DNA from: SUP05 sp964577715
GTDB lineage: Bacteria > Pseudomonadota > Gammaproteobacteria > PS1 > Pseudothioglobaceae
Assembly: GCA_964577715.1 (NCBI GenBank)
Contig: CAZOAA010000013.1
Location: 1-38,448 of the forward strand
Reading direction: 5' to 3'
DNA length: 38,448 nucleotides
Part shown: positions 8,057 through 16,994 of the stretch, one piece after another
How the letters are laid out: each line of letters opens with the position of its first letter
How positions within the stretch are numbered: the first letter of the stretch is position 1
Made by a program: the position numbers and the translations under genes
Notes under the pieces: generated by a model
What the model was told of the DNA's origin: nothing
What the model saw: only the letters and a program-made list of their open reading frames with translations
Databases searched by the model: none

Positions 8057-8063
8057 AACAATG

Positions 8064-8112
8064 GCGGTCTTGACCGCTTAGTAACGCCTAGGAATTAACT
8101 TTTTAATTCCTA
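8064..8112. repeat. Two consecutive hairpins in the cytochrome c 3' region
   Basis: GCGGTC (8064-8069) pairs with GACCGC (8072-8077) around TT. Then TAGGAATTAA (8089-8098) pairs with TTAATTCCTA (8103-8112) around CTTT. Neither has a T-tract, so they are not themselves terminators. They lie between the stop codon at 8056 and the terminator at 8119, and may protect or process the cytochrome mRNA. Confidence 0.6.
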
Positions 8113-8118
8113 TATTAT

Positions 8119-8157
8119 AATAAGCCGATATTAAGTATAATATCGGCTTATTTTTTT
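8119..8157 (+). terminator. Strong rho-independent terminator between the two cytochrome genes
   Basis: A perfect 15-bp stem, 8119-8133 with 8138-8152, carries an AGTA loop and a run of T that extends to 8157. It begins 62 bases after the monoheme cytochrome stop and ends 17 bases before the c4-type cytochrome ATG. It probably limits read-through, making the downstream gene less expressed or dependent on partial read-through. Confidence 0.88.
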
Positions 8158-8174
8158 GCAAAAAGGACTAACCC

Positions 8175-8834
8175 ATGAATAAACTGGCATTTATCTTTAC
8201 TGTTTTAACAGCATTAGTTTCAACAAATATTTTCGCTTCTGGCAATGCTGATAGCGGCCAAGAAAAAATAAAAACTTGTACCGGTTGCCATGGACCTCAA
8301 GGTAATGCTATTGTTCCAATTTATCCAAAATTGGCAGGTCAAAGTGAAGGCTATTTATTAAAGCAATTAAGAGATTTTAAATCTGGCGCTCGTAAGGACG
8401 GCGTTATGCTTGGTATGGTTGCACCACTAAGTGATGCTGATATGGCTAATATTGCTGCTTATTATGCCAAGCAAACTGTTACAAAAGGTATGCCTATTAA
8501 TAATGCAGATGTGTTTAAGTTGGGTCAACAGATCTATCGTGGTGGTAAAAAACACAACTCTGAAAGTCATGAGCAAGTCACCGCTTGTATTGCTTGTCAT
8601 GGCCCTAAGGGAGAAGGCGTTCCATCAGCTGGTTTTCCATCGTTATATTCTCAGAATGCAGCTTATACTGCAAAACAGTTAAAGGCATTTCGTCAAGAAT
8701 CATTAAATGAACATACTGGCGCTACTGCTCATGTTAGAGATAATGATTATGAGAGCATGATGAGAAGAGTTGCTAAAGACTTGAATAATCAAGAAATTGA
8801 TGCGGTTTCAGCATATATTGCTGGAATGCACTAA
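8175..8834 (+). CDS. Periplasmic diheme cytochrome c4-type protein
   Basis: A 219-residue precursor with an N-terminal signal peptide (MNKLAFIFTVLTALVSTNIFA). Two heme motifs, CTGCH near residue 35 and CIACH near residue 140, each begin one cytochrome c4 half-domain. Met ligands are likely in VMLGMVAPL for the first heme and in the YESMMRRVA region of the second. Cytochrome c4 shuttles electrons to terminal oxidases in many gammaproteobacteria. A weak Shine-Dalgarno (AAAGGA at 8161-8166) lies just after the upstream terminator and I see no clear separate promoter. The first half is strikingly like the preceding monoheme protein. Confidence 0.92.
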   Translation: MNKLAFIFTVLTALVSTNIFASGNADSGQEKIKTCTGCHGPQGNAIVPIYPKLAGQSEGYLLKQLRDFKSGARKDGVMLGMVAPLSDADMANIAAYYAKQTVTKGMPINNADVFKLGQQIYRGGKKHNSESHEQVTACIACHGPKGEGVPSAGFPSLYSQNAAYTAKQLKAFRQESLNEHTGATAHVRDNDYESMMRRVAKDLNNQEIDAVSAYIAGMH

Positions 8835-8873
8835 GAGACTATTTTTTAAAGCACAATATTTGGATTAATAATA

Positions 8874-10172
8874 ATGAAAACTTCACTAGAAACATTAGAC
8901 GGCCTTAAAAGATCACTGACTGTTGAATTGCCGATTGATACATTTAATCAGAAAACCGACAAAATACTAAGGGGAATGGCATCCCAAGTGAATATTGATG
9001 GCTTTAGAAAAGGAAAAGCTCCTTTGGAAATGTTGCGTAAACGTTTTGGGGCAAATGCCAGTTCAGATGCAGTGAATGAAATTGTCAATGAAACATTGCA
9101 CGATGCATTGGCAGAAGCTAAAGCAACACCGGCTTCTAGACCAGCCATTACTAAGGTTGATTCAGAAGGTGATAATTTTTCCTATACTGTGGAATTTGAA
9201 GTATATCCCGAGATAAAGGTTGGTGATTTTTCAAAATTAAAAATTGATCAAACCAAAGTTAAAATTACCAAGGCAGATGAAGATAAAACATTAGAAGGTC
9301 TAAAAGAACAATTAACCGAATACAAAACAGTAAAGCGCAAATCTAAAGATGGGGATCGTTTAAACATTGATTTCAAAGGCACGATAGACGGCAAGGTATT
9401 TGAAGGTGGTGAAGCTAAAGATTTTAGTATCGTATTAGGCAAAGGTTCGATGATTGATGGCTTTGAACAAGGGTTAACCGATGTTGCAGCTGATAAATCA
9501 GTAACATTAGATTTAACTTTTCCAAAAGAATATCATGCGCCTCAATTAGCAGGCAAAGACGTTACTTTTGAAATAAGCGTTAACGAGGTAGCCTCACCTA
9601 AAGTGCCAAAGGTAGATGCAAAATTTGCTGAAAAATTTGGTGAAAAAGATGTGGAATCTTTAAAAAAGAGTATGAAGGAGCAAATGCGAGTTGAGATTGA
9701 TAATCGTCTTGCTAATCAAAATAAAGACGCTATATTTAATGCCTTATTAGCTGCTAATGAGTTTAGTGTTCCACAAAGTAGTATTGATGATGAAGCGAAA
9801 AATCTTCTCAATGAAATGCAAGCGCGTATGCAACAAGAAGGCATGGATTCTAAAGGTGCCAGCTTACCTGCTTCTACGTTTAATGGTGAGGCAGAACGAC
9901 GCGTTAAGTTAGGTTTGTTGGTTAGCCAAATTGCTAGCGATAATAATTTTGTTGCCAGTAAGAAACAAATTGACGAAAAACTAGAAGAGATGTCACAATC
10001 TTATGGTGAAAATGCTCAGCAGATGATGGATTATTATAATGCAGACCCTTCTAGACTAACAAGCATTGAACTATTAGTAGTGGAAAAAATGGTGTCTGAT
10101 TTAGTTTTAGAAAAAGCCAAAGTAACTGCTAAAAACAAAAAATTTCAAGAAGTAACACAACAGCAAAGATAA
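8874..10172 (+). CDS. tig: Trigger factor (ribosome-associated chaperone, PPIase)
   Basis: The 432 residues match the family. The N-terminal ribosome-binding domain carries the signature GFRKGKAP near residue 43, which contacts ribosomal protein L23. The FKBP-like prolyl isomerase domain lies at about residues 150-240 (DRLNIDFKGTIDG, then FSIVLGKGSMIDGFEQGL). The helical C-terminal chaperone domain is Lys/Glu-rich. The protein binds nascent chains at the exit tunnel. It opens a quality-control block tig-clpP-clpX-hflX-lon on the same strand, an arrangement well known for tig-clpP-clpX-lon. Confidence 0.97.
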   Translation: MKTSLETLDGLKRSLTVELPIDTFNQKTDKILRGMASQVNIDGFRKGKAPLEMLRKRFGANASSDAVNEIVNETLHDALAEAKATPASRPAITKVDSEGDNFSYTVEFEVYPEIKVGDFSKLKIDQTKVKITKADEDKTLEGLKEQLTEYKTVKRKSKDGDRLNIDFKGTIDGKVFEGGEAKDFSIVLGKGSMIDGFEQGLTDVAADKSVTLDLTFPKEYHAPQLAGKDVTFEISVNEVASPKVPKVDAKFAEKFGEKDVESLKKSMKEQMRVEIDNRLANQNKDAIFNALLAANEFSVPQSSIDDEAKNLLNEMQARMQQEGMDSKGASLPASTFNGEAERRVKLGLLVSQIASDNNFVASKKQIDEKLEEMSQSYGENAQQMMDYYNADPSRLTSIELLVVEKMVSDLVLEKAKVTAKNKKFQEVTQQQR

Positions 10173-10225
10173 GCAGGTAAAAAATTAATATTTTTATTCG
10201 ATATTTTGAGTTATCATAGTCGTAT

Positions 10226-10822
10226 ATGACAATTAAAAATCTCAATCAAGTACCAATGGTGGTAGAGCAATCTGCCCGAGGCGAAAGAGCCTATGATATT
10301 TATTCGCGCCTTTTAAAAGAGCGTGTTGTTTTTTTGGTAGGTCCAGTAGAAGACTATATGGCCAATGTAATTGTGGCGCAATTGCTCTTCCTTGAATCTG
10401 AAAATCCAGATAAAGACATTCATTTATATATCAATTCTCCAGGTGGATCGGTTTCTGCAGGTCTTGCAATTTACGATACCATGCAATTTATTAAACCAGA
10501 TGTGTCAACTTTGTGCATAGGTCAAGCAGCAAGCATGGGGGCGTTATTATTAACAGCAGGTACGAAAGGCAAGCGCTTTGCGTTGCCACATGCAAGATGT
10601 ATGATTCATCAGCCATTAGGCGGGTTTTCTGGTCAGGCAAGCGATATTGATATTCATGCACAAGAGATTCTAAAAGTTAGAGAAAGACTTAATCTCATCT
10701 TGAAAAACCACACGGGTCAGAACATTAAAACTATTCAAAAAGATACAGATAGAGACAATTTTATGTCAGCTGATGAAGCCGCTAAATATGGTTTAATCGA
10801 CAAAGTACTTGTAAAACGCTAA
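10226..10822 (+). CDS. clpP: ATP-dependent Clp protease proteolytic subunit
   Basis: A serine peptidase that forms a double heptameric ring and degrades proteins delivered by ClpX. In 198 residues the catalytic triad is visible as Ser103 in GQAASMGALLL, His128 in MIHQPLGG and Asp177 in the DRDNF segment. The oxyanion-region INSPGGSV sits near residue 70. The short N-terminal extension before the VVEQSARGER segment is probably a cleaved propeptide, as in E. coli. It starts at the ATG at 10226, 53 bases after tig and 13 bases ahead of clpX. A TATCAT hexamer at 10212-10217 could give a near-leaderless transcript. Confidence 0.98.
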   Translation: MTIKNLNQVPMVVEQSARGERAYDIYSRLLKERVVFLVGPVEDYMANVIVAQLLFLESENPDKDIHLYINSPGGSVSAGLAIYDTMQFIKPDVSTLCIGQAASMGALLLTAGTKGKRFALPHARCMIHQPLGGFSGQASDIDIHAQEILKVRERLNLILKNHTGQNIKTIQKDTDRDNFMSADEAAKYGLIDKVLVKR

Positions 10823-10835
10823 GAGACTGCAGAAT

Positions 10836-12092
10836 ATGCCAGAGAATACAGAAGACCTTCATTGCTCATTTTGTGGAAAAGCAAAATCTGAAGTTGATCG
10901 TCTAATTGCTGGCCCAGGTGTTTATATTTGTAATGAGTGTATTGACTCCTGCCATGATTTAATTCAGGAACAGGCCCTCAAAGAAGTTGTTGATGAGCAT
11001 CAGAACTGGGATTACACACCTAAAGAATTAAGAGATTTTTTAAACGATTACGTTATTGGGCAAGAACACGCTAAAAAGGTTTTATCCGTAGCAGTTTATA
11101 ACCATTATAAGCGTCTACAGAGCGATTACATTTCTAATGATGTTGAGTTAGATAAGTCCAATATTTTAATGATCGGCCCTACTGGGTCGGGAAAGACATT
11201 GTTGGCTCAAACGTTGGCGCGTATTTTAGATGTGCCATTTACAGTTGCCGATGCAACTACATTAACTGAGGCGGGCTATGTAGGCGATGATGTTGAAAAC
11301 GTTATTAAGAGCTTGTTGTCTCGCTGTGATTTTGACCCTGATCGTGCTGAGAGAGGCATTATTTTTATTGATGAGATTGATAAAATTTCTCGTCGTAGTG
11401 ACTCACCATCAATTACACGTGATGTATCTGGGGAGGGTGTACAACAAGCAATGCTTAAATTGATTGAGGGTACAGTGGCTTCGGTGCCTCCACAAGGTGG
11501 TCGCAAACACCCAAACCAAGAAACCATTGATGTTGATACTTCAAAAATTTTGTTTATTTGTGGCGGTGCATTTGATGGTCTAGATAAAATTATTAATAAA
11601 CGTGTTGAAAAAGTCACGGGTATTGGTTTTTCAGCAGATGTTAAAGATCAGAGTAAAGAAAAAACACTGAGTGATCTCTTTTCACTGATTGAGCCAGAAG
11701 ATTTAATTAAGTTCGGCCTTATTCCAGAGTTAGTAGGTCGTTTGCCTGTGCAAACATCATTAAGTGAATTAGATGAAGATGCTTTGGTGCAAATATTAAC
11801 TAAGCCTAAAAACTCTGTTGTTAAACAGTTCAAAGAAGTGTTCTTTATGGAAGGCGTCAAGCTAACTTTTAAAAAGCCTGCCTTATTAGCTATTGCTAAG
11901 TTAGCCATTAAGCGCAAAACAGGCGCTAGAGGTTTGCGTTCAATTATCGAGGATTTACTACTAGACACTATGTTTGATTTGCCTTCTATGAAGGATGTGG
12001 TGGAAGTTGTTATTGACAAAGCAGTTGTTGAAAAGCAAAAAACACCATTAATGCTGCACAAGTCTGAAAAAAAATCTAAAAAAGCCAGTTAA
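10836..12092 (+). CDS. clpX: Clp protease ATP-binding subunit ClpX
   Basis: AAA+ unfoldase that recognises tagged proteins and threads them into ClpP. 418 residues. The N-terminal zinc finger has CSFC and CNEC pairs. The Walker A GPTGSGKTLLAQ, Walker B IIFIDEIDKI, the substrate pore loop GYVG, the RKH loop GRKHP and the ClpP-docking IGF loop (VTGIGFSADV) are all present, so it should be fully functional. It follows clpP by 13 bases and is followed by hflX after 5 bases, consistent with one transcript. The C-terminus is Lys-rich. Confidence 0.98.
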   Translation: MPENTEDLHCSFCGKAKSEVDRLIAGPGVYICNECIDSCHDLIQEQALKEVVDEHQNWDYTPKELRDFLNDYVIGQEHAKKVLSVAVYNHYKRLQSDYISNDVELDKSNILMIGPTGSGKTLLAQTLARILDVPFTVADATTLTEAGYVGDDVENVIKSLLSRCDFDPDRAERGIIFIDEIDKISRRSDSPSITRDVSGEGVQQAMLKLIEGTVASVPPQGGRKHPNQETIDVDTSKILFICGGAFDGLDKIINKRVEKVTGIGFSADVKDQSKEKTLSDLFSLIEPEDLIKFGLIPELVGRLPVQTSLSELDEDALVQILTKPKNSVVKQFKEVFFMEGVKLTFKKPALLAIAKLAIKRKTGARGLRSIIEDLLLDTMFDLPSMKDVVEVVIDKAVVEKQKTPLMLHKSEKKSKKAS

Positions 12093-12097
12093 TTCTA

Positions 12098-13414
12098 TTG
12101 GAACTGTTTGATCGCCAAAAAGACTCGGTTGGCCAAGGCGAGAACACATTACTGGTTTATGTAGAATTACCAAGTAATCGACACATTCATAATGGCTTAG
12201 ACGAATTTATAGAGCTGGCCAAATCTTCAGGCTTAAGAATTAATCAAGCGTTGAAAGTTAATCGAAATATTGCAACTGCCCAGTATTTTGTCGGATCCGG
12301 TAAGGTTGAAGAAATTTCAGAAATAGTTAAAGACAATGATATTGAACTGGTTATTTTTGCTCCAGAACTTTCACCATCTCAAGAGAGAAATTTAGAAAAA
12401 AAACTCAATTGTCAGGTTATGGATCGAACAGGTCTAATCTTGGATATTTTTGCCCTTAGAGCGCAATCGTTTGAAGGTAAATTACAAGTTGAACTTGCAC
12501 AACTTAGGCATTTGTCTACTCGATTAGTACGGGGCTGGACGCATTTAGAAAGGCAGAAAGGTGGTATAGGATTGCGAGGGCCAGGTGAAACTCAACTTGA
12601 AACTGATAAGCGCCTTATTGCCGTACGTATTAAAAACATTACTAAGCGTTTAGAAAAGGTACACAAACAGCGTGATTTAGGTAGAAAATCTCGCGTTAAA
12701 AATGAATTGCCAATGATTGCTTTAGCGGGTTATACCAATGCGGGCAAATCTACTTTGTTTAATGTATTAACTAAAGCGGATGTTTTTGCTGATGATCAGC
12801 TTTTTGCCACATTGGACGCTACGATTAGAAGAGTAATATTACCCGCATCTGGCGAGGCCGTTATTGCCGATACAGTGGGCTTTATTCAGGATCTTCCTCA
12901 TGAGCTTGTTGCTGCATTTAAATCAACATTGGAAGAGACTAAACGCTCAAATATAGTGCTTCATGTGGTGGATTCGTCTGATGAGTACTACCATGAAAAA
13001 ATTGACCAAGTAGAGGATATTATCGATGAGATTGGCGCAGGAGAAATACCTAGTATTTTGGTTATGAATAAAATTGACTGCTTAGAAGATTTCAAGCCAA
13101 GGATTGATAGGAATAAAGATGGGGAGATATATCGTGTGTGGATTTCAGCACAAACACTTGATGGTATTGATTTATTGTATCAATCTTTGTCTGAGAAACT
13201 TAGTGGCATGATGACGCGAGCAAGTATACAATTAGACGTAAAATCAGCTTATATTCGTAGTGAAATTCACAATATTGGTTATATACACAATGAAAAGGTG
13301 GATGATTTTGGGCAATGGGTACTTGAAATTAACGTTACAAACCACTATCTATCTAAATTATTACAAAAATCGGGCGTTAAGCTATTATGGGAACAGAAGC
13401 CACAACAGAAATAA
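12098..13414 (+). CDS. hflX: Ribosome-rescue GTPase HflX, TTG start
   Basis: A GTPase that binds 50S/70S ribosomes and splits stalled ribosomes, notably after heat stress. 438 residues. The HflX-specific domain includes YFVGSGKVEEI, then VMDRTGLILDIFALRA and GWTHLERQKGGIGLRGPGET. The G domain has G1 GYTNAGKSTLFN, G3 DTVGFIQDLPH and G4 MNKID. The start is taken as TTG at 12098, because it gives the normal N-terminus (MELFDRQKD) five bases after clpX and no ATG or GTG is nearby. The 3' end overlaps lon by 28 bases. More often hflX follows hfq; sitting between clpX and lon is less usual but fits a stress role. Confidence 0.94.
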   Translation: MELFDRQKDSVGQGENTLLVYVELPSNRHIHNGLDEFIELAKSSGLRINQALKVNRNIATAQYFVGSGKVEEISEIVKDNDIELVIFAPELSPSQERNLEKKLNCQVMDRTGLILDIFALRAQSFEGKLQVELAQLRHLSTRLVRGWTHLERQKGGIGLRGPGETQLETDKRLIAVRIKNITKRLEKVHKQRDLGRKSRVKNELPMIALAGYTNAGKSTLFNVLTKADVFADDQLFATLDATIRRVILPASGEAVIADTVGFIQDLPHELVAAFKSTLEETKRSNIVLHVVDSSDEYYHEKIDQVEDIIDEIGAGEIPSILVMNKIDCLEDFKPRIDRNKDGEIYRVWISAQTLDGIDLLYQSLSEKLSGMMTRASIQLDVKSAYIRSEIHNIGYIHNEKVDDFGQWVLEINVTNHYLSKLLQKSGVKLLWEQKPQQK

Positions 13415-15723
13415 TTGATTTAACTAAAGAGCGTGTTCCGTTATTACCGCTTAGAGATGTGGTGGTTTTCCCACATACAGTTATGCCACTTTTTGTTGGT
13501 AGAAAGACTTCTGTTAATGCAATTACCCAATCAATGGGCACTAACAAATATGTTTTTTTAGTGACTCAAAAAGACGAAAAAACTGAAGATCCTAGTTATG
13601 ATGATTTGCATAAAGTTGGCACATTGGCAACTATTTTGCAAATGTTAAAACTACCTGATGGCACGATTAAAGTTCTTGTGGAGGGTGTTAAGCGTGCAAA
13701 AGTTGAAGAGTTTTTCAAAGCCGATGGTTTTGATGAAGTATCAGTGAGTGAGTTTATGCTTGAATCTAGTGAGGATACTGAGATTAAAGCAATGATGCGT
13801 CTTGCACTTGAGAACTTTGAGACTTACATTAAACTTAATAAAAAAATACCTGAAGAAGTATTTAAGGCGTTACAAGAAATTAATGATGTGGAGCGTTTTA
13901 GCGATGTCATTATTGCCAATTTAAATCTTAAAATTGATGAAAAACAGTCCTTATTAGAGGGCGATAGAGCCAAAGACAGACTGGATAAAATACTTTTAGT
14001 TATTCAAGGTGAAATTGAAGTTCTGGGTGCTGAGAAAAAGATCCAATCTCGTGTGCGTAAACAAATGGAATCCAATCAAAGGGATTACTATTTAAATGAG
14101 CAAATGAAATCAATTCAAAAAGAGTTGGGGCATGCTGAAGATGAAAATGAAATAGAAGATTTACAAGCCAACATTGATAAGGCCAAAATGCCTAAGTTGG
14201 CTAAGGAAAAAGCCCAAAGCGAACTCAAGAAACTTTCACGCATGTCATCAAACTCTTCTGATGCTTCTATTATTCGTACTTATATTGAAAATTTATGTGA
14301 AGTACCTTGGAAGAAAAAAACCATTATTAATAAGGATTTGAAAAAAGCACAAAAAATTCTTGACGAAGACCATTATGGCTTAGATAAAGTTAAAGAGCGT
14401 ATCTTGGAGCATCTAGCAGTGCAAACACGAGTATCTCATAATAAGGCTAATATTTTGTGTCTTGTTGGCCCTCCTGGTGTTGGTAAGACCTCGCTTGGCG
14501 AGTCAATTGCAAGAGCAGTTAATCGTAAATATGTGCGTATGGCGTTGGGCGGTGTGCGCGATGAGGCTGAAATTCGTGGCCATAGACGCACTTACATTGG
14601 TGCGATGCCAGGCTCAATTGTGCAAAAAATGCAAAAAGTAAAAGTTAAAAATCCTTTATTTTTACTAGATGAGATTGAAAAAATGGCCAGTGATTATCGT
14701 GGAGATCCTTCTTCGGCTATGTTAGAAGTGCTTGATCCTGAGCAAAATCATACATTTAACGACCATTATTTAGAAGTGGATTATGATTTATCGCAGGTGA
14801 TGTTTGTAGCAACAGCTAATTCACTAGATTTGCCACAACCACTGCTTGACAGAATGGAAGTTATCGAACTTTCTGGATATACCGAAGATGAAAAACTGCA
14901 AATTGCCAAACGTCATTTGATTTCTCAAGCGATGGAGAATAATGGAGCCCATATTGGTGAGATCAGTTTTAAAGATTCTGCAATCCTAGATATTATTCGT
15001 TATTACACACGCGAAGCCGGTGTTCGCGGTCTTAATCGTACAATTAGTACTATTTGTCGAAAAGTTGTTAAGGAAGTGGTGCTGAAGAAACGCAAAACTA
15101 AAGCCACTATTAGTGATAAAAATTTAGAGAAATATTTAGGTGTTAAGAAGTTTCGCTTTGGCCTTGCTGAAGAAAATAATCAAGTAGGTGAAGTAACAGG
15201 CCTAGCGTGGACATCAGTTGGCGGAGATCTATTAACCATTGAAGCCAGTGCGTATAAAGGCAAAGGTAAGCTTAACTATACTGGCCAGCTTGGCGATGTA
15301 ATGCAGGAATCTATTCAGGCTGCTATGAGTGTTACCCGCGCACGTGTTAAAGAATTAGGCATTGCTGATGATTTTCAAGAGAAACTTGATATTCATATTC
15401 ATGTACCTGACGGCTCTACACCAAAAGATGGTCCAAGTGCTGGTGCAGCGATGTGTACAGCGTTAGTATCTGTACTTACAGGGCGTAAAGTCAAAGCAGA
15501 TGTTGCTATGACTGGCGAAATTACTCTTCGTGGCGAAATCACACCTATTGGCGGACTGAAAGAAAAAATGCTGGCCGCACTACGTGGCGGCATAAAAACA
15601 GTTATTGTGCCTGATGATAATGAGCGTGAACTTTCTGAAGTGCCTGATAAGATTAAGAGCAAACTTAACGTGATTAAAGTTAAGTGGATTGATGAAGTGT
15701 TGGATGTTGCTTTAGAGAAATAG
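13387..15723 (+). CDS. lon: ATP-dependent protease Lon
   Basis: Homo-oligomeric AAA+ protease that removes damaged and regulatory proteins. 778 residues, close to the E. coli length. The N-terminal substrate domain begins ERVPLLPLRDVVVFPH. The Walker A is VGPPGVGKTSLG and the Walker B is LFLLDEIEKM. The catalytic Ser684 (DGPSAGAA) and Lys727 (GGLKEKML) are 43 residues apart, as in E. coli Lon. The ATG at 13387 lies inside hflX, 28 bases before its stop, implying translational coupling. It converges on rsmB with only 2 bases between the stop codons, so there is no room for an intergenic terminator. Confidence 0.98.
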   Translation: MGTEATTEIIDLTKERVPLLPLRDVVVFPHTVMPLFVGRKTSVNAITQSMGTNKYVFLVTQKDEKTEDPSYDDLHKVGTLATILQMLKLPDGTIKVLVEGVKRAKVEEFFKADGFDEVSVSEFMLESSEDTEIKAMMRLALENFETYIKLNKKIPEEVFKALQEINDVERFSDVIIANLNLKIDEKQSLLEGDRAKDRLDKILLVIQGEIEVLGAEKKIQSRVRKQMESNQRDYYLNEQMKSIQKELGHAEDENEIEDLQANIDKAKMPKLAKEKAQSELKKLSRMSSNSSDASIIRTYIENLCEVPWKKKTIINKDLKKAQKILDEDHYGLDKVKERILEHLAVQTRVSHNKANILCLVGPPGVGKTSLGESIARAVNRKYVRMALGGVRDEAEIRGHRRTYIGAMPGSIVQKMQKVKVKNPLFLLDEIEKMASDYRGDPSSAMLEVLDPEQNHTFNDHYLEVDYDLSQVMFVATANSLDLPQPLLDRMEVIELSGYTEDEKLQIAKRHLISQAMENNGAHIGEISFKDSAILDIIRYYTREAGVRGLNRTISTICRKVVKEVVLKKRKTKATISDKNLEKYLGVKKFRFGLAEENNQVGEVTGLAWTSVGGDLLTIEASAYKGKGKLNYTGQLGDVMQESIQAAMSVTRARVKELGIADDFQEKLDIHIHVPDGSTPKDGPSAGAAMCTALVSVLTGRKVKADVAMTGEITLRGEITPIGGLKEKMLAALRGGIKTVIVPDDNERELSEVPDKIKSKLNVIKVKWIDEVLDVALEK

Positions 15724-15725
15724 CA

Positions 15726-16994
15726 CTATCTTTTCATTAGTTTGGCATAGTAAAAACCATCAAATTCCTTATTAGGTAATTGCTGTTTTCCAATAGTGGT
15801 TTCAATACCCCAGTCTAAGTCTATTTTGATTTCATTGGCATCTGAATGCGACTCTAAAAACTGCGCTACTTGCTGTTCGTTTTCAACTTTCAAAATTGAA
15901 CAAGTGGCATATAGTAGTGTTCCGCCAGGCTTTAGCATTTTCCATAGATTATTAAGAATGTCTTTTTGCAGAGCAACTAAAGTAGTAATATCTTTTGGTT
16001 TTCTAAGTAGTTTAATATCAGGATGGCGACGAATAACGCCCGTTGCTGAACAAGGGGCGTCTAACAGAATCTTATCAAATAGTTGCCCATCCCACCAGTC
16101 TTGAACTTGAGCATTGCCTTGTATTAAGGTGATATTTTTACTGCTAAATCGATCAATATTTTGTTGTACGCGCATGAGTCGATCTGCATCGCTGTCTAGG
16201 GCGATAATATTGGATTCTGGCGCTAATTCGCTGAGATGGGTGCTCTTGCCTCCGGGCGCACTACAAGCATCCAGAATAAGCTCATTTTCTTTAGGGCTGA
16301 TTAAATGTGCAGCCAGTTGAGCTGAGCAGTCTTGTACGTAACAAGCGCCCTTATTAAAATTTGGCAATTTAAAAACTGATACCGCCTCCTTTAACACTAA
16401 TGCTTGTGGCGCAATATTAAGAGGAGACGCATCGATACCAAGTGCAGATAATTCACCTTGATAATTACTCAAATTGTAATTTGGGTGTATGCGAATAGTC
16501 ATTGGTGCCTGGATATTGTTGTTGACAAAAATTTGTTCAAAATTATCAGGATAGTTGTTTTTGATTTTTTTAACAAGCCAGCTTGGATGTGAGTAGTGCA
16601 CTTGTTTTTTTAGGTTGTCTCTTTGTCGATCAATCTGCCTAAGAATGGCATTAACTAAACTTTTTGCCCATGGTTTTTCAATTTCATCGAGCACGTTTAC
16701 TGTTTCAAATATTGCAGCATGTGTGGCAACATTTGAATATAGTAATTGATAAGCGCCTAAAAGCATTAAGCAGTGAATATCTAAATCTTGTTTTTTAATG
16801 GGGTGGTTTAACAGCTTTGACACGATGTCATTGAGCTGGTGGTAGAAGCGAATCGTGCCAAAAACTAACGATTTAGTTAATGACAAATCTTTGTTTTCTG
16901 GAAAATAGAAATCAGATAAGGATTGTTTATTTAATACAACTGAGCAAATTGCCTCTAGTGCAATTGCCCTAGCATTGTTACTGGTATTTTTCAA
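15726..16994 (-). CDS. rsmB: 16S rRNA (cytosine-967-C5)-methyltransferase RsmB
   Basis: Methylates C967 of 16S rRNA using S-adenosylmethionine. 422 residues. The N-terminal ~140 residues form a NusB-like RNA-binding domain (NNARAIALEAICSVVLNKQS). The C-terminal Rossmann methyltransferase has the SAM site LDACSAPGGKSTHLSEL, motif IV DAPCSATGVIRRHPD and motif VI with the catalytic Cys in LLYATCSILKVENEQQ. It overlaps the 3' end of dsbC by 17 bases on the same strand, which suggests a dsbC-rsmB transcript. In many relatives rsmB follows fmt; that arrangement is absent here. Confidence 0.95.
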   Translation of the reverse strand: MKNTSNNARAIALEAICSVVLNKQSLSDFYFPENKDLSLTKSLVFGTIRFYHQLNDIVSKLLNHPIKKQDLDIHCLMLLGAYQLLYSNVATHAAIFETVNVLDEIEKPWAKSLVNAILRQIDRQRDNLKKQVHYSHPSWLVKKIKNNYPDNFEQIFVNNNIQAPMTIRIHPNYNLSNYQGELSALGIDASPLNIAPQALVLKEAVSVFKLPNFNKGACYVQDCSAQLAAHLISPKENELILDACSAPGGKSTHLSELAPESNIIALDSDADRLMRVQQNIDRFSSKNITLIQGNAQVQDWWDGQLFDKILLDAPCSATGVIRRHPDIKLLRKPKDITTLVALQKDILNNLWKMLKPGGTLLYATCSILKVENEQQVAQFLESHSDANEIKIDLDWGIETTIGKQQLPNKEFDGFYYAKLMKR

